Source of the DNA: an uncultured Bacilli bacterium
GTDB lineage: Bacteria > Bacillota_I > Bacilli_A > RF39 > UBA660
NCBI GenBank assembly: GCA_947588795.1
Contig: CANPZJ010000002.1
Coordinates: 1-25,912 of the forward strand
Direction: 5' to 3'
Length of the DNA: 25,912 nucleotides
The notes beneath the pieces were generated by a model. The model did no database searches. It was not told the DNA's origin and worked only from the letters and a program-made list of their open reading frames with translations. Below, piece after piece: positions 1 through 9,129 of the stretch. Positions within the stretch are counted from its first letter, which is position 1. Each line of letters begins with the position of its first letter. The translations under genes and the position numbers were made by a program.

Positions 1-1
1 T

Positions 2-253
2 CGTTTAAACACTTGGAATGAATTAGGAATCAATAAATCGCATTTAAGTGATAAGGATATTATTTTATACTTAAACCATACATATTTTAAAAAATTTGGA
101 GCCTTTGCTTTTGAATATGATTCAGCTTATGAACAACAATTTTTATATTCTAATAATGGTATTCTTACCGAAAATGAATATCACTTGGATGAAAATGACC
201 ATTTTGTTCCAGGGGTAACTTTAAAAAGAGAAAAAAGCAAATCAAAAAAGTAA
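2..253 (+). CDS. 3' end of an unrecognised protein (partial)
   Basis: An open frame runs in from the left edge and ends at TAA 251-253, giving 83 residues with no start inside the window. The fragment is polar, has an aromatic-rich middle and a lysine-rich end (REKSKSKK). I recognise no family. Codon use resembles the neighbouring genes, so it is probably the true C-terminus of a gene that begins upstream. No terminator follows; the next promoter starts two bases after the stop. Confidence 0.6.
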   Translation, partial: RLNTWNELGINKSHLSDKDIILYLNHTYFKKFGAFAFEYDSAYEQQFLYSNNGILTENEYHLDENDHFVPGVTLKREKSKSKK

Positions 254-254
254 G

Positions 255-283
255 TTTACAAAAAGATGCATATTTGCTATACT
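255..283 (+). promoter_or_regulatory. Sigma-A promoter of the phosphorelay operon
   Basis: TTTACA (255-260), a 17-bp spacer and TATACT (278-283), with an extended -10 TG at 275-276. The predicted start is near 290, so the leader is about 19 nt and carries the Shine-Dalgarno sequence AAGGTAGGA (292-300). Confidence 0.75.
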
Positions 284-308
284 TAAATTATAAGGTAGGA
301 ATGAATTT

Positions 309-2138
309 ATGAGTAACCTATATTTTCCAATATGTGGTTTATTTTGCATCATATTGATAGTAATCATGTATTTTTCCCATAAAAGGATTGATTCTAAAGA
401 AACCAAAATATATGGTATTATGATTATTAGTAGTCTAATTGATACTATTTTGGTATTTATAATAATAAGTTTTGGTGTATTAGGGATTACACCTATTAAT
501 TTTTTGAAATTACTGAATAAAATTGATTTTATTCATTATATAATTTGGCCTGGTTTAATGTTTTTATATATTTATTATGTTAGTAATTTAAATAATAAAA
601 ATGTTAATGAAAAATATAATTTGATTAAAAACATTGTAATTATATTTGATATATTATGTATTTTAATTGAGTTTATTTTACCTGTTGAAATAATTTATAA
701 CAACGATATTATGGGTGTCGTTGGAATAAGCACTATATTTGTATATTTTGTTGTTTTGGTATATATAATAGGAACAATTATTGTTTTTTTGTGCCATGTT
801 AGAAGAGAATTTAACAAAAAATATATTCCTTTTATATTTTTGCTGTTTTTTTTAGTATTAGCATTAATTGTTAGAGCAATAAATCCTACATTAATAATAA
901 TTCCAACTATTATAGACTTTATTAATTTAATTATGTACTTTACTATTGAAAACCCTGATGTTAAAATGATTGAGCAATTAAATATAGCTCGTGATCAAGC
1001 AGAAAAAGCTAATAATGCTAAAACAGAGTTCTTATCAAATATGAGTCACGAAATAAGAACACCGCTTAATGCTATTGATGGGTTTAGTCAATTAATATTA
1101 GAAGAAAAAAATATAGATACAATTAAAGATGAAGCTCGTGATATAATGGCGGCATCTCAAAACTTACTAGAAATAGTAAATGGTATATTAGATATTTCAA
1201 AAATTGAAGCAAATAAGCTTGAAATAATTAATGTTGAATATGAACCTGCTAAAGTATTTGATGAACTTATTAAACTTACTAAAGCAAGAATTGGTGAAAA
1301 GCCTTTAGAATTTAAGGTAAATATTGCTAAAGATTTGCCAGAATATTTAAATGGTGATTATGTTCGTCTTAAACAAATTGTGCTTAATCTTTTAACTAAT
1401 GCAGTTAAATATACTAAAAATGGTTCAATTACTTTAAATGTTGATATAGTAAAAAAAGATAATATTTGTCGTTTAATTATCAGTGTTAAAGATACTGGTA
1501 TAGGAATCAAAAAGGATAATTTAGATAAAATATTCACTAAATTTGAAAGATTGGATTTAGAGAAAAATATTACAATTGAAGGAACTGGTTTAGGGCTTGC
1601 AATTACTAAGAAATTAGTTGAATTAATGCATGGTAAAATTGTAGTTGATTCTATTTATGGTAAAGGCTCTAACTTTACAGTAGCAATAGATCAAATGATA
1701 GTTAATAAAGTTAAAACTATTAAAGAAGTTAAAGAAGAAAAACCTACTAAACAAGTAAATTTAAAAGGTAAAAAGGTATTAATTGTTGATGATAATCTAA
1801 TCAATCTAAAAGTAGCGTCACGATTACTTTTATCTTATAAAATTGAAACGGAAGAAGTATCAAGTGGTTTTGATTGTTTAAAGAATATTAAAGATGGTAA
1901 AAAATACGATTTAATTTTAATGGATGATATGATGCCTAAAATGAGTGGAGTAGAAACATTTAAGAAACTACAAGAAATAGATGGCTTTGATACACCGGTT
2001 ATTGCTCTTACTGCTAATGCTATTGCGGGTATGAAAGAAAATTATTTAAAACAAGGATTTAATGATTATATCTCGAAACCAATTGATAAAAAAGAATTAG
2101 AAAGAGTCTTAACAACTTATTTAAATGCAAAAAAGTAA
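309..2138 (+). CDS. Hybrid sensor histidine kinase with multi-span membrane N-terminus and receiver domain
   Basis: 609 aa. Residues 1 to about 220 form roughly seven hydrophobic spans, like the 7TM sensor region of some histidine kinases. A short coiled linker leads to a HisKA domain with the phosphoacceptor motif SHEIRTPLN (His247). The ATPase domain shows [10 protein letters not shown] (N box), DTGIGI (G1) and GTGLGLAI (G2). A C-terminal receiver starts near residue 490 (VLIVDDN) with phosphoacceptor Asp539 in LMDDMMP and a conserved SKP lysine. It should autophosphorylate on His247 and pass the phosphate to its own Asp539, then out through an Hpt partner, which is the next gene. The signal sensed is unknown. 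The start is set by AAGGTAGGA eight bases upstream; the ATG at 301 is closed at once by TGA. Confidence 0.9.
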   Translation: MSNLYFPICGLFCIILIVIMYFSHKRIDSKETKIYGIMIISSLIDTILVFIIISFGVLGITPINFLKLLNKIDFIHYIIWPGLMFLYIYYVSNLNNKNVNEKYNLIKNIVIIFDILCILIEFILPVEIIYNNDIMGVVGISTIFVYFVVLVYIIGTIIVFLCHVRREFNKKYIPFIFLLFFLVLALIVRAINPTLIIIPTIIDFINLIMYFTIENPDVKMIEQLNIARDQAEKANNAKTEFLSNMSHEIRTPLNAIDGFSQLILEEKNIDTIKDEARDIMAASQNLLEIVNGILDISKIEANKLEIINVEYEPAKVFDELIKLTKARIGEKPLEFKVNIAKDLPEYLNGDYVRLKQIVLNLLTNAVKYTKNGSITLNVDIVKKDNICRLIISVKDTGIGIKKDNLDKIFTKFERLDLEKNITIEGTGLGLAITKKLVELMHGKIVVDSIYGKGSNFTVAIDQMIVNKVKTIKEVKEEKPTKQVNLKGKKVLIVDDNLINLKVASRLLLSYKIETEEVSSGFDCLKNIKDGKKYDLILMDDMMPKMSGVETFKKLQEIDGFDTPVIALTANAIAGMKENYLKQGFNDYISKPIDKKELERVLTTYLNAKK

Positions 2139-2175
2139 ATAGTGTGTTATAATTTTAATATAAGGATGGTCGAAA

Positions 2176-2538
2176 ATGAAAGATGTAAGTATTTTAGAGA
2201 ATAATGGAGTTGATTTAGAGTATGCTGTTTCCTTACTTGGTGATTTAGCATTTTATGATGAAACATTAGAAACATTTTTAGAAGAAAATAAAACGAGAGT
2301 ACCCAATATTGAAAAGTATAAAAATGAACAAAATATGGAAGATTATGCGATATTAGTACATGCCCTAAAAAGTGATGCTAAATATTTAGGATTTATGAGT
2401 TTAGTAGATATTGCTTATGCTCATGAACTTGCTAGTAAAGCTAATAACATTGATGAAGTAAATAAAACTTATGATAAGTTAGTTAAAGAAATAAATAAAT
2501 ATACTGAACTTGCTCATAAGTATTTAGGAAAGGAATAA
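2176..2538 (+). CDS. Stand-alone Hpt (histidine phosphotransfer) protein
   Basis: 120 aa, all helical in character, with the Hpt signature VHALKSDAKYLG; His62 is the expected phosphorylated residue. It lies 37 nt after the hybrid kinase and 3 nt before the receiver gene. It most likely carries phosphate from the kinase receiver (Asp539) to the CheY-like protein that follows. A second extended -10 (TGtTATAAT, TATAAT at 2148-2153) lies between the kinase and this gene, so it may also be transcribed alone, although no good -35 is visible. Shine-Dalgarno AAGGATGG precedes the ATG. Confidence 0.88.
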   Translation: MKDVSILENNGVDLEYAVSLLGDLAFYDETLETFLEENKTRVPNIEKYKNEQNMEDYAILVHALKSDAKYLGFMSLVDIAYAHELASKANNIDEVNKTYDKLVKEINKYTELAHKYLGKE

Positions 2539-2541
2539 AAT

Positions 2542-2922
2542 ATGAAAAAAATATTAGTTGCAGATGATTCAAAAATAATTAGTAATATCGTAGATAGAGC
2601 CTTTAAAGATGAATATGAAGTACTAGTCGCTGTTAATGGTAGAGAAGCCATTGATATTATTAAAAATAATGTTGATGATTCTATTGCAGGGCTATTACTT
2701 GATTTAAATATGCCAGAAGTAGATGGATTTGCTGTTTTAGATTATTTTAAAGAAAATAATTTATTTAAAAGAATACCAGTATGTATTATAACTGGTGATG
2801 TCCAAAAAGAAAGAATAGATAGAGCGTTTAATTATGATATTGTAGATGTTCTAGCTAAACCATTTACTTTTGAAAGCGTTAGAGAAGAAGTAGAAAAATT
2901 AATTAATATGGGTTCGTATTAA
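2542..2922 (+). CDS. Single-domain CheY/Spo0F-like response regulator
   Basis: 126 aa, a receiver domain only. The acidic pair is D8-D9 in VADDSK, the phosphoacceptor is Asp54 in [12 protein letters not shown], and IITGD and AKPF supply the conserved Thr and Lys. No DNA-binding or enzymatic output domain is present. With the upstream hybrid kinase and Hpt it completes a His-Asp-His-Asp relay. It could be the terminal acceptor acting by protein contact, a phosphate sink, or an intermediate like Spo0F (a similar length). The stop overlaps the next start by one base (TAATG), so it is translationally coupled to the redox protein. Confidence 0.88.
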   Translation: MKKILVADDSKIISNIVDRAFKDEYEVLVAVNGREAIDIIKNNVDDSIAGLLLDLNMPEVDGFAVLDYFKENNLFKRIPVCIITGDVQKERIDRAFNYDIVDVLAKPFTFESVREEVEKLINMGSY

Positions 2923-3572
2923 TGGATAAGAATGCTTTTAGAAAATTAACTTATGGCTTATATATCGTGAGTAGTAAATATGAAGATACACTTGCTGGTT
3001 GTGTAGTTAATACAGTAACACAAATAACGAGTGATAATCCAATTGTAGCCATAAGTATTAATAAAGATAATTATACTAATAAAATCGTTAAAGAAAGTAA
3101 AAGAGTAGTTATATCTGTTCTTTCGCAAAATATTAGTAAAGATATAATTAGTACATTTGGCTTTTATTCATCAAAAGATACTGATAAATTTAAAGATATT
3201 AAATTTGATATTGAAGATGATTTACCAATAATTAAAGATGGAGTATGTGCTTATTTAATAGGTGATGTCATAAATATGGTTGATGCGGAAACTCATGATA
3301 TATTCTTAGTTAGAATAAGTAGTACTAAAGTATTAAATGATGATGAGGTATTAACCTATAAATATTATGGGGAAAATATGAAAGGTAAATCACCAAAGAA
3401 AGCTCCAACTTATATTGAAAGTAATGTAAGTGGTGGAAATAAATATCGTTGTCTAATATGTGGTCATATTTATGATGATGATATTGAAGAAGTAAAATTT
3501 ACTGATCTACCTGATGATTGGGTATGTCCAGTCTGTGGTGTATCAAAAGATAAATTTGAAAAGATAAACTAA
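2922..3572 (+). CDS. Flavin reductase-rubredoxin fusion (high-molecular-weight rubredoxin type)
   Basis: 216 aa. Residues 1 to about 155 resemble FMN-binding flavin reductase-like domains ([26 protein letters not shown]). After a linker, residues about 173-216 are a rubredoxin with two CxxCG knuckles ([10 protein letters not shown] and [12 protein letters not shown]) that bind one iron. Proteins of this build (Hrb of Moorella) pass electrons from NADH to flavodiiron proteins that remove O2 or NO in anaerobes. The start codon overlaps the stop of the receiver gene, and a strong terminator follows. Oxygen or NO defence is inferred from the family; no flavodiiron gene is in the window. Confidence 0.85.
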   Translation: MDKNAFRKLTYGLYIVSSKYEDTLAGCVVNTVTQITSDNPIVAISINKDNYTNKIVKESKRVVISVLSQNISKDIISTFGFYSSKDTDKFKDIKFDIEDDLPIIKDGVCAYLIGDVINMVDAETHDIFLVRISSTKVLNDDEVLTYKYYGENMKGKSPKKAPTYIESNVSGGNKYRCLICGHIYDDDIEEVKFTDLPDDWVCPVCGVSKDKFEKIN

Positions 3573-3600
3573 AAAAGGGTTTGTAAAAATCCTTTTTTTA
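3571..3600. terminator. Bidirectional intrinsic terminator
   Basis: A 12-bp stem (AAAAAAGGGTTT / AAATCCTTTTTT, one G-T pair) around a GTAA loop. T-runs on either strand serve both converging units: the phosphorelay operon (+) and the PBP/recU unit (-). Confidence 0.85.
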
Positions 3601-3605
3601 GGGTT

Positions 3606-6266
3606 TTAATTTAATCCTTCATCATCTTCAACTGGATTAGTTGGTGTAGTAGGAGTTGTTGGTGTATCAGTAGATGGATTAGTTTGATTGTTATCAGTAT
3701 TATCACCAACAATATCACCAATATTACTATCAATTGTTTTAACATTATAAACTAGGCCAGAGCTTTTATTATCTTTAAATATTGAATAAGCAGATCTAAT
3801 TGTAAAGATATACTCACCACCAACTGGAGCATTAAAGGTAATAGTAGAATTATTTGTCCATCCTAGGCTTTGTTCTGTACCATTTGGAAGTTTAACTGTT
3901 ACTTCATAACCAATTGAACCTATATAAGAATTATTATAACTTATTCTATTATTATAATATTTTTCTGCATACTCTTCATAATATTTTTCAAAATGTTTTT
4001 GTAAGTATTCTGGATTAATAGCATTTGGCGTTGCAATTGGATCCCATTTAAGAGTAATTGTATTACCATTTAAAGTGTAAGATGCATTAGTTGGATTATT
4101 TAAAGTATCAAATCTATCTGATACTTCAGTAGGTTCAGTTCCTGCTACAAAGTATTCGGTAGTACAGAAATCATTATCTTTACTAAATGCCATTGGATCT
4201 TTACTTGGTGTATAAGCACTACACAATTGAGGTGGAAAAGTATCTCTTTCAATTTTAGCACTTGTTATATTTTTTGGTACTTTCCATGATTTAATACCTT
4301 TATGAATATTTTTAGCTAAATAACTCATAACACGACTTCTCATGTTACCACCAGTTGTACTACTAAAGTAGGTTGTTTTTTTATTTTCTTTAGCAATTTT
4401 ATATGCTTCAGAGAACTCATCTAAATCTTTATAACCATACCAGAAAGCAATAGAATATTTAGTAGAGTAACTAATAATCCATGAGTCGTTAATTGCTCCA
4501 CCAGGAAGGCCATATTTCTTTTTAGTGTCACTATCTAAGTTAGTAGTACCAGTTTTACCGGCAATATTACCACCGCCATAAACTGAATCTAAGATATTGT
4601 TAACTAAATAAGCAGTGGATTCTTCCATAACTTTTTCTTTGCTATAGCTATGATTTATTGTTTTACCAGTTTCATTGTTAACTACTTTAGTATAAGCATA
4701 AGGCGCTATATAATAACCACCACGTCCAAATGTTGCATAAGCTGCCGCCATATCAAGTGGGGCAACACCTTTAGTAAATCCGCCAATTGATGCCGGTTCA
4801 AATAAATCAGGACCATAATCAATACCAACACTATGAACAAAATCTTCCATTATTTTTAGATCAATATTAGCTACAGCTTTAAATGCTCTTAAAGCTGGAA
4901 TATTTCTTGAATCTTTCAAAGCATAACGCATAGATATAAGTCCTCTAGTTCTGTTATCGTAGTCATTAATTCTTTTACCATTTGAATATGTAGTTGGTTC
5001 ATCAAGTAACATAGCATAAGTACTTTGACTTATATTTTCAATATACATTGCATAATCAACTACTGGTTTAGCAGTTGATCCTGGTTGTTTTTCAATATCA
5101 GTAGCATAATTAGTTCCTCTCGCTTGATAATCGCGACCACCAGATAGGGCAAGTATTGAACCATCTTCTACAGATGTAACTGCTGTACCTTCATGAATGG
5201 TATCATCTATATAAGCATAGACATCACCATTTTCCACTTTTTCTAGATATTTTTGAATATCAGGATCATAAGAAGTATAAATTTTTAATGATACATTTCT
5301 GGCATTTAATTTTAATTCATCATTAACTTCTTTAACAACATAATCAACGAATGCTTGACTACTATCAACTTCAATTTCATTATTAGCATTTTTTTGTTCT
5401 ACTAACATTCTTTCAATTGGAATAGCTAAAACATCATTCATTTCATCTTCCGTAATATAACCATGTCTAACCATTAATCTTAAAACAGTTCTTTGTCTAT
5501 TACGACATCCTTCAGGATTTTTATATGGTTTATATAAAGTGGGATTTTGAAACATTCCAACAAGAAGAGAGGCTTCAGCTAAATTTATGTCTTTACTAGA
5601 TTTACCAAAATAATACCAAGATGCTTGTTCAATACCAACAATACCATCATAATTAATATTACCATCGTTAGCAAACCATTGTGAATTGAAATAAAATTCA
5701 ATAATTTCTTCTTTGGTATATTTAGCCTCTAGTTTGAAGACTGCCATATAAATATCTCTAAATTTACGAATAATACCTTCTATACCTTTATCTTCATTAC
5801 CATTATAAGTTCTTTTCATAACTTGCATTGATAGAGTAGAGGCACCACCCGCAGTATCACTACCAATAAGTTGACCAAATGAGGCTTTTAAAAATCTAAA
5901 TAAATCGAGACCACTATGTTGGAAGAATCTTGAGTCTTCTGTTGCAACTAAAGCATCAACTAGGACATCAGGAATTTCATCATATGTAATAACCGTACTA
6001 TTTTCTGCTCCAACTCTGGCAAATTCTTTACCATTACGGTCATATAAAATACTTGGCTCTTTTTGATATAATTTTTCTTTATCAAAGTTTGGTGAACTTA
6101 TTACAATGTATAAAGCAAAAATTAAAATAATACTTACACCCACAATAGCCACCATTAAAATGACATTTAATACTGATTTCCAAGTAGTTCTATTTCCTTC
6201 TTTTTTAATGTTTTCAACATGTTCTTCTTTACTATTAGGTCTACTTTTTAATTTAATTTTTTTCAT
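3606..6266 (-). CDS. ponA: Class A penicillin-binding protein (bifunctional glycosyltransferase/transpeptidase)
   Basis: 886 aa, makes and crosslinks peptidoglycan at the outer membrane face. A basic cytoplasmic tail is followed by one span at about residues 31-56. The GT51 glycosyltransferase domain shows Glu110 in ATEDSRFFQHSG and the GGASTLSMQ motif near 140-148. The transpeptidase domain has Ser397 in GSTAK, S453-R-N and K571-T-G-T. After the catalytic part comes a region resembling a fibronectin type III fold (about 745-850) and a Thr/Pro-rich acidic tail. GGAGG eight bases before the ATG fixes the start. The start overlaps the end of recU by 14 nt, the recU-ponA arrangement of Bacilli. 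Confidence 0.93.
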   Translation of the reverse strand: MKKIKLKSRPNSKEEHVENIKKEGNRTTWKSVLNVILMVAIVGVSIILIFALYIVISSPNFDKEKLYQKEPSILYDRNGKEFARVGAENSTVITYDEIPDVLVDALVATEDSRFFQHSGLDLFRFLKASFGQLIGSDTAGGASTLSMQVMKRTYNGNEDKGIEGIIRKFRDIYMAVFKLEAKYTKEEIIEFYFNSQWFANDGNINYDGIVGIEQASWYYFGKSSKDINLAEASLLVGMFQNPTLYKPYKNPEGCRNRQRTVLRLMVRHGYITEDEMNDVLAIPIERMLVEQKNANNEIEVDSSQAFVDYVVKEVNDELKLNARNVSLKIYTSYDPDIQKYLEKVENGDVYAYIDDTIHEGTAVTSVEDGSILALSGGRDYQARGTNYATDIEKQPGSTAKPVVDYAMYIENISQSTYAMLLDEPTTYSNGKRINDYDNRTRGLISMRYALKDSRNIPALRAFKAVANIDLKIMEDFVHSVGIDYGPDLFEPASIGGFTKGVAPLDMAAAYATFGRGGYYIAPYAYTKVVNNETGKTINHSYSKEKVMEESTAYLVNNILDSVYGGGNIAGKTGTTNLDSDTKKKYGLPGGAINDSWIISYSTKYSIAFWYGYKDLDEFSEAYKIAKENKKTTYFSSTTGGNMRSRVMSYLAKNIHKGIKSWKVPKNITSAKIERDTFPPQLCSAYTPSKDPMAFSKDNDFCTTEYFVAGTEPTEVSDRFDTLNNPTNASYTLNGNTITLKWDPIATPNAINPEYLQKHFEKYYEEYAEKYYNNRISYNNSYIGSIGYEVTVKLPNGTEQSLGWTNNSTITFNAPVGGEYIFTIRSAYSIFKDNKSSGLVYNVKTIDSNIGDIVGDNTDNNQTNPSTDTPTTPTTPTNPVEDDEGLN

Positions 6267-6822
6267 TATCTATACCTCCAATGATATCTACATATTTTAA
6301 ATAATTTAATCCTTTATTATAATTATATTCAAGTTGATAACCTTTTTTTTCTATATATGCATAAGGAATACTTTTTCTTTCATTAGTATCTATAAACTCT
6401 ATTATATCAACACCATTTACTAAGTAAACTAACCCATTCATTTGAATAATTAAAAATACTATACCACCATGTCTTATAACACTTCTAATATGTTTTAATT
6501 GATGCGGATGGATATTACTTAGCGGAAAAGATGTTTTCGATTCAGTACTTTTAGCATCAAATTCCACATATCTTCCTTTATATAAGCCGTTATAATCAAG
6601 TGTTGATTGAGTAGCAAAATATGCTTTATTTATTACTTGTTTGTTATTTTCATAATTTACTTTGACAACCCCAATGGGAGTAGGTTTCTTATATATTAGA
6701 GCAATATCTTGTTTCCTTAAATATTCATTGGTATCATTAATGATATTCTCTAAATCCATACCCCTATTGGCATAATTGATATTTTTATGAAATTCTTTTT
6801 TTATTTGATTGGGATAATTCAC
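6253..6822 (-). CDS. recU: Holliday junction resolvase RecU
   Basis: About 189 aa. Dimeric nuclease that cuts four-way junctions during recombination and chromosome segregation. The PTP(I)GVVKVNY stretch and DYNGLYKGRYVEFDAK match RecU; the acidic/lysine site is D79, E90, D92 and K94 counted from the farther start (B. subtilis has Glu where Asp92 is here). The open frame could begin at GTG 6831, but I prefer GTG 6822: AGGTG lies six bases before it and it aligns with the N-terminus of B. subtilis RecU (..YPN..). The only nearby ATG (6824) is out of frame and closed at once. Its 3' end overlaps the PBP start, giving one transcript. Confidence 0.9.
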   Translation of the reverse strand: MNYPNQIKKEFHKNINYANRGMDLENIINDTNEYLRKQDIALIYKKPTPIGVVKVNYENNKQVINKAYFATQSTLDYNGLYKGRYVEFDAKSTESKTSFPLSNIHPHQLKHIRSVIRHGGIVFLIIQMNGLVYLVNGVDIIEFIDTNERKSIPYAYIEKKGYQLEYNYNKGLNYLKYVDIIGGIDNEKN

Positions 6823-6839
6823 ATACTTCACCTGCCAAC

Positions 6840-6868
6840 ATTATAGCAAATTTTTCATACTTTTTAAA
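6840..6868 (-). promoter_or_regulatory. recU-PBP promoter with extended -10
   Basis: On the minus strand: TATAAT (6845-6840) with an extended TG one base upstream, 17 bp from a weak -35 TTTAAA (6868-6863). The predicted start is near 6833, giving a leader of only about 2-11 nt before the possible GTG starts. Confidence 0.6.
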
Positions 6869-6880
6869 CCACTATCGCTA

Positions 6881-6908
6881 AAGAAAAAGCCTACTTGACA
6901 AAGTAAGC
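6881..6908 (-). terminator. Intrinsic terminator of the VanY-type gene
   Basis: On the minus strand an 8-bp stem with one mismatch (GCTTACTT / AAGTAGGC, loop TGTC) is followed by TTTTTCTT. The stem includes the last codons and the TAG stop of the carboxypeptidase gene. Confidence 0.65.
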
Positions 6909-7862
6909 GTAATATTCATCAAAAGTTATGTTATTTTCGTGGATATAAGTTGCTGCTTCTACCCCTACATATCTTAAATGACCAGCTTCAGCATCAAACC
7001 CTGTTATTTCTTCTTTTCCTTCCGGATATCTTAAAATAAAACCATATTTATAAGCATTATCTTTAAGCCAAGGATAAGCATCCGTATCTTTAAATGTTTT
7101 ATCCGTATAACCATTCATCGTTACATTAATCGCATATCCTGTTTCATGCTCGGAATATCCTGGTCGTGCCGCATAATCATCAGCATATTCTGTTCCTTGC
7201 ACATTTTTATATTGATTATAGATATCTTCTTGTTTTTGGTGTGTCCGATATGATGAATTAACCATTAAATAAAATCCAGCTTCTTTAGCCTCACTCCAAA
7301 GTCTAAGATAAGCATCATATGTATTTTGGGTGCATTTTTGACTGCCTAGTTCCCCAAAAGAATAGGCAAGGGGTATAGTTACAAGTTCAGGTGTATAATC
7401 ATCAGGTAAATGATAGTATTTATTAACAAGCATTAATTCATTTTTCGATGTATCTGTTACTTCTGGGTCAGTATAATATTCTTTATTAGTTTTTGTATTT
7501 ACTTTTTCAACTGCTAAAGCATAATTAGTATCTCTGGCTTCTTTTAAATATTCTAAATAATCATTAAAATAATCTTTAATAAAATGTTTCTCAGAAATAA
7601 TGCCAATATAATCATCATTTTTCTTATTTTCTAAAAAGTAATTTAATTCTTTATCTTTATATACTTTAGTAAGTACTTTAATATCATCTTCACTATAACC
7701 AATTTCACTTAATTTATATTCAGTTGTGTTTTCTAATTCTTTTTGCTTTTTAATATTAATATAGGAATAGATGCCAATACTTATAAAGATGATGACCGCA
7801 ATAGAAGTAATAGTAATTATCCCATATTTTTTAACATTACTTTTTAATTTTAATCTTTTCAT
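6891..7862 (-). CDS. VanY/DacB-type D-alanyl-D-alanine carboxypeptidase (peptidase M15B)
   Basis: 323 aa. One N-terminal membrane anchor (about residues 14-32), then a linker and an extracytoplasmic M15B domain. Typical blocks are NSSYRTHQKQEDIYNQY, the zinc motif SEHETGYAIN and GHLRYVG near the end. Such enzymes trim the terminal D-Ala from peptidoglycan stems. The canonical motif is SxHxxGxAxD; here His239 and His295 are present but the aspartate ligand is Asn246. It is therefore either a variant zinc site or an enzyme of altered activity. The start is supported by AAGGTGA just upstream. It is monocistronic, upstream of but separate from recU-PBP. Confidence 0.85.
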   Translation of the reverse strand: MKRLKLKSNVKKYGIITITSIAVIIFISIGIYSYINIKKQKELENTTEYKLSEIGYSEDDIKVLTKVYKDKELNYFLENKKNDDYIGIISEKHFIKDYFNDYLEYLKEARDTNYALAVEKVNTKTNKEYYTDPEVTDTSKNELMLVNKYYHLPDDYTPELVTIPLAYSFGELGSQKCTQNTYDAYLRLWSEAKEAGFYLMVNSSYRTHQKQEDIYNQYKNVQGTEYADDYAARPGYSEHETGYAINVTMNGYTDKTFKDTDAYPWLKDNAYKYGFILRYPEGKEEITGFDAEAGHLRYVGVEAATYIHENNITFDEYYAYFVK

Positions 7863-7886
7863 TTATTCACCTTTATTATTAATTAG

Positions 7887-7892
7887 ATTGTA
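7887..7892 (-). promoter_or_regulatory. Extended -10 promoter of the VanY-type gene
   Basis: Minus-strand TATGG followed by TACAAT gives an extended -10 (TGgTACAAT). I see no good -35. The predicted leader is about 18 nt. Confidence 0.45.
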
Positions 7893-7947
7893 CCATATTT
7901 AGTAAAATAATGCATCTTTATTTAGTATTATTATTTATTTTTATTAG

Positions 7948-7964
7948 TATAATTAACTAGGTGG
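7948..7964 (+). promoter_or_regulatory. -10 box and RBS of the GerMN gene
   Basis: TATAAT at 7948-7953 without a clear -35. AGGTGG (7959-7964) lies four bases before the ATG. If this -10 is used, the leader is only about 9 nt and the RBS sits at the very 5' end of the message. Confidence 0.4.
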
Positions 7965-7968
7965 TTTT

Positions 7969-8901
7969 ATGCTTAAGCGATTTGCTTACAAAAAATTTAT
8001 CATTATTGCCTTATCTTTTATTTTTTTACTTATTATCTATTTTTTCCCTAGTAAAGAAGCCTATAATATTAATACAACTCTAACTTATACAGACCCAGAA
8101 ACTACACCAATTTATTTAATTGATAGTAATAATTTAGTATCACGTTTTGAAGTTATTAAAAAGAGTAGTGATACTTCTAAATTAATTGATGAAATAATTG
8201 AAAATTTAACTATAAGGGAAGAACAATCTAGTTATATTCCGAATAACTTTAAAAAGATTATCCCAGAAAATACTAAAGTTATTTCGAAAGATTTAACAGA
8301 TGGTCTTTTAAAGATTAATTTTTCGAAAGAATTTTTAAATATAGAAGAAGAAAATGAAGAAAAATTAATTGAAGCAGTAGTATTTTCTTTAACGGAAATT
8401 AAAGATGTTAAAAAAGTAATGATATTTGTCGAAGGTGAGGTTTTAAAGGAACTTCCACACAGCAAAAAAATACTTCCTAATGTCTTAGATCGAAGTTATG
8501 GCATTAATAAAGTATATGAACTAGAAAGTATGAAAGATATTGCGAAAGTTACAACTTATTATGTTAGTAAAATGGAAGGATATTCTTATTATACACCAGT
8601 AACAACTATAACAAATTCAAAAAATGAAAAAGTGGAAATAATTATTGAAAAATTAAAAACATCTCCAACTTATCAAACTAATTTAATTAGTTATTTAACT
8701 GCTTCAGCGGAATTACTAGATTATGAAATACTAGAAAATTCAGTTAATTTAAGTTTTAATAATCAAGTTTTAAATTTAGATGATAATTCTATTATTGAAG
8801 AAGTTAAATATTCTATTGCTTTATCTATAAGAGATACTTATGATATAGGAGAGACTATCTTTTATGTTGATAATATGTTAATTGATGCATTTTTCATTTA
8901 A
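7969..8901 (+). CDS. Membrane-anchored protein with two GerMN-like domains
   Basis: 310 aa. One hydrophobic N-terminal span (about residues 10-26), then an extracytoplasmic part that looks like two GerMN repeats. The first (about 45-160) ends with AVVFSLTEIKDVKKVMIFVEG; the second (about 185-305) ends with VKYSIALSIRDTYDIGETIFYVD. GerMN domains occur in B. subtilis GerM, needed for sporulation and germination, and in other cell-envelope proteins. No lipobox cysteine is visible, so it is probably anchored by the span. It stands alone, transcribed away from the VanY-type gene. The precise role is unknown; an envelope or sporulation function is inferred from the family. Confidence 0.75.
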   Translation: MLKRFAYKKFIIIALSFIFLLIIYFFPSKEAYNINTTLTYTDPETTPIYLIDSNNLVSRFEVIKKSSDTSKLIDEIIENLTIREEQSSYIPNNFKKIIPENTKVISKDLTDGLLKINFSKEFLNIEEENEEKLIEAVVFSLTEIKDVKKVMIFVEGEVLKELPHSKKILPNVLDRSYGINKVYELESMKDIAKVTTYYVSKMEGYSYYTPVTTITNSKNEKVEIIIEKLKTSPTYQTNLISYLTASAELLDYEILENSVNLSFNNQVLNLDDNSIIEEVKYSIALSIRDTYDIGETIFYVDNMLIDAFFI

Positions 8902-8926
8902 ATTTGAAGGCGATATGCATTTTTTC

Positions 8927-8955
8927 TTGAAATTAGGGGAATAATGTTATATAAT
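8927..8955 (+). promoter_or_regulatory. tRNA-Arg promoter
   Basis: TTGAAA (8927-8932), 17-bp spacer, TATAAT (8950-8955). The predicted start is near 8962, 14 nt before the tRNA. Confidence 0.8.
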
Positions 8956-8975
8956 CAGATTGTCTTTTGAGTTAT

Positions 8976-9052
8976 GTCTCCGTAGCTCAGCTGGATAGAG
9001 CAATCGCCTTCTAAGCGATCGGTCAAGCGTTCGAATCGCTTCGGAGACACCA
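8976..9052 (+). tRNA. tRNA-Arg (anticodon TCT), CCA encoded
   Basis: Full cloverleaf. The acceptor stem is GTCTCCG (8976-8982) with CGGAGAC (9042-9048). The D stem is GCTC/GAGC. The anticodon stem is ATCGC/GCGAT around CTTCTAA, anticodon TCT reading AGA. The T stem is AAGCG/CGCTT with loop TTCGAAT. A73 is followed by an encoded CCA. AGA is the main Arg codon in the neighbouring genes. Confidence 0.95.
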
Positions 9053-9062
9053 TTTGATAATT

Positions 9063-9094
9063 ATCCCCAGATATTTTGGGGATTTTATTTTGTT
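9063..9094 (+). terminator. Terminator of the tRNA-Arg gene
   Basis: Stem ATCCCCA / TGGGGAT (7 bp, 7-nt loop) followed by a T-rich run from 9084. Confidence 0.8.
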
Positions 9095-9129
9095 TATTTA
9101 ATTTCAATTTTTTTAAGTTTTTATATTGA

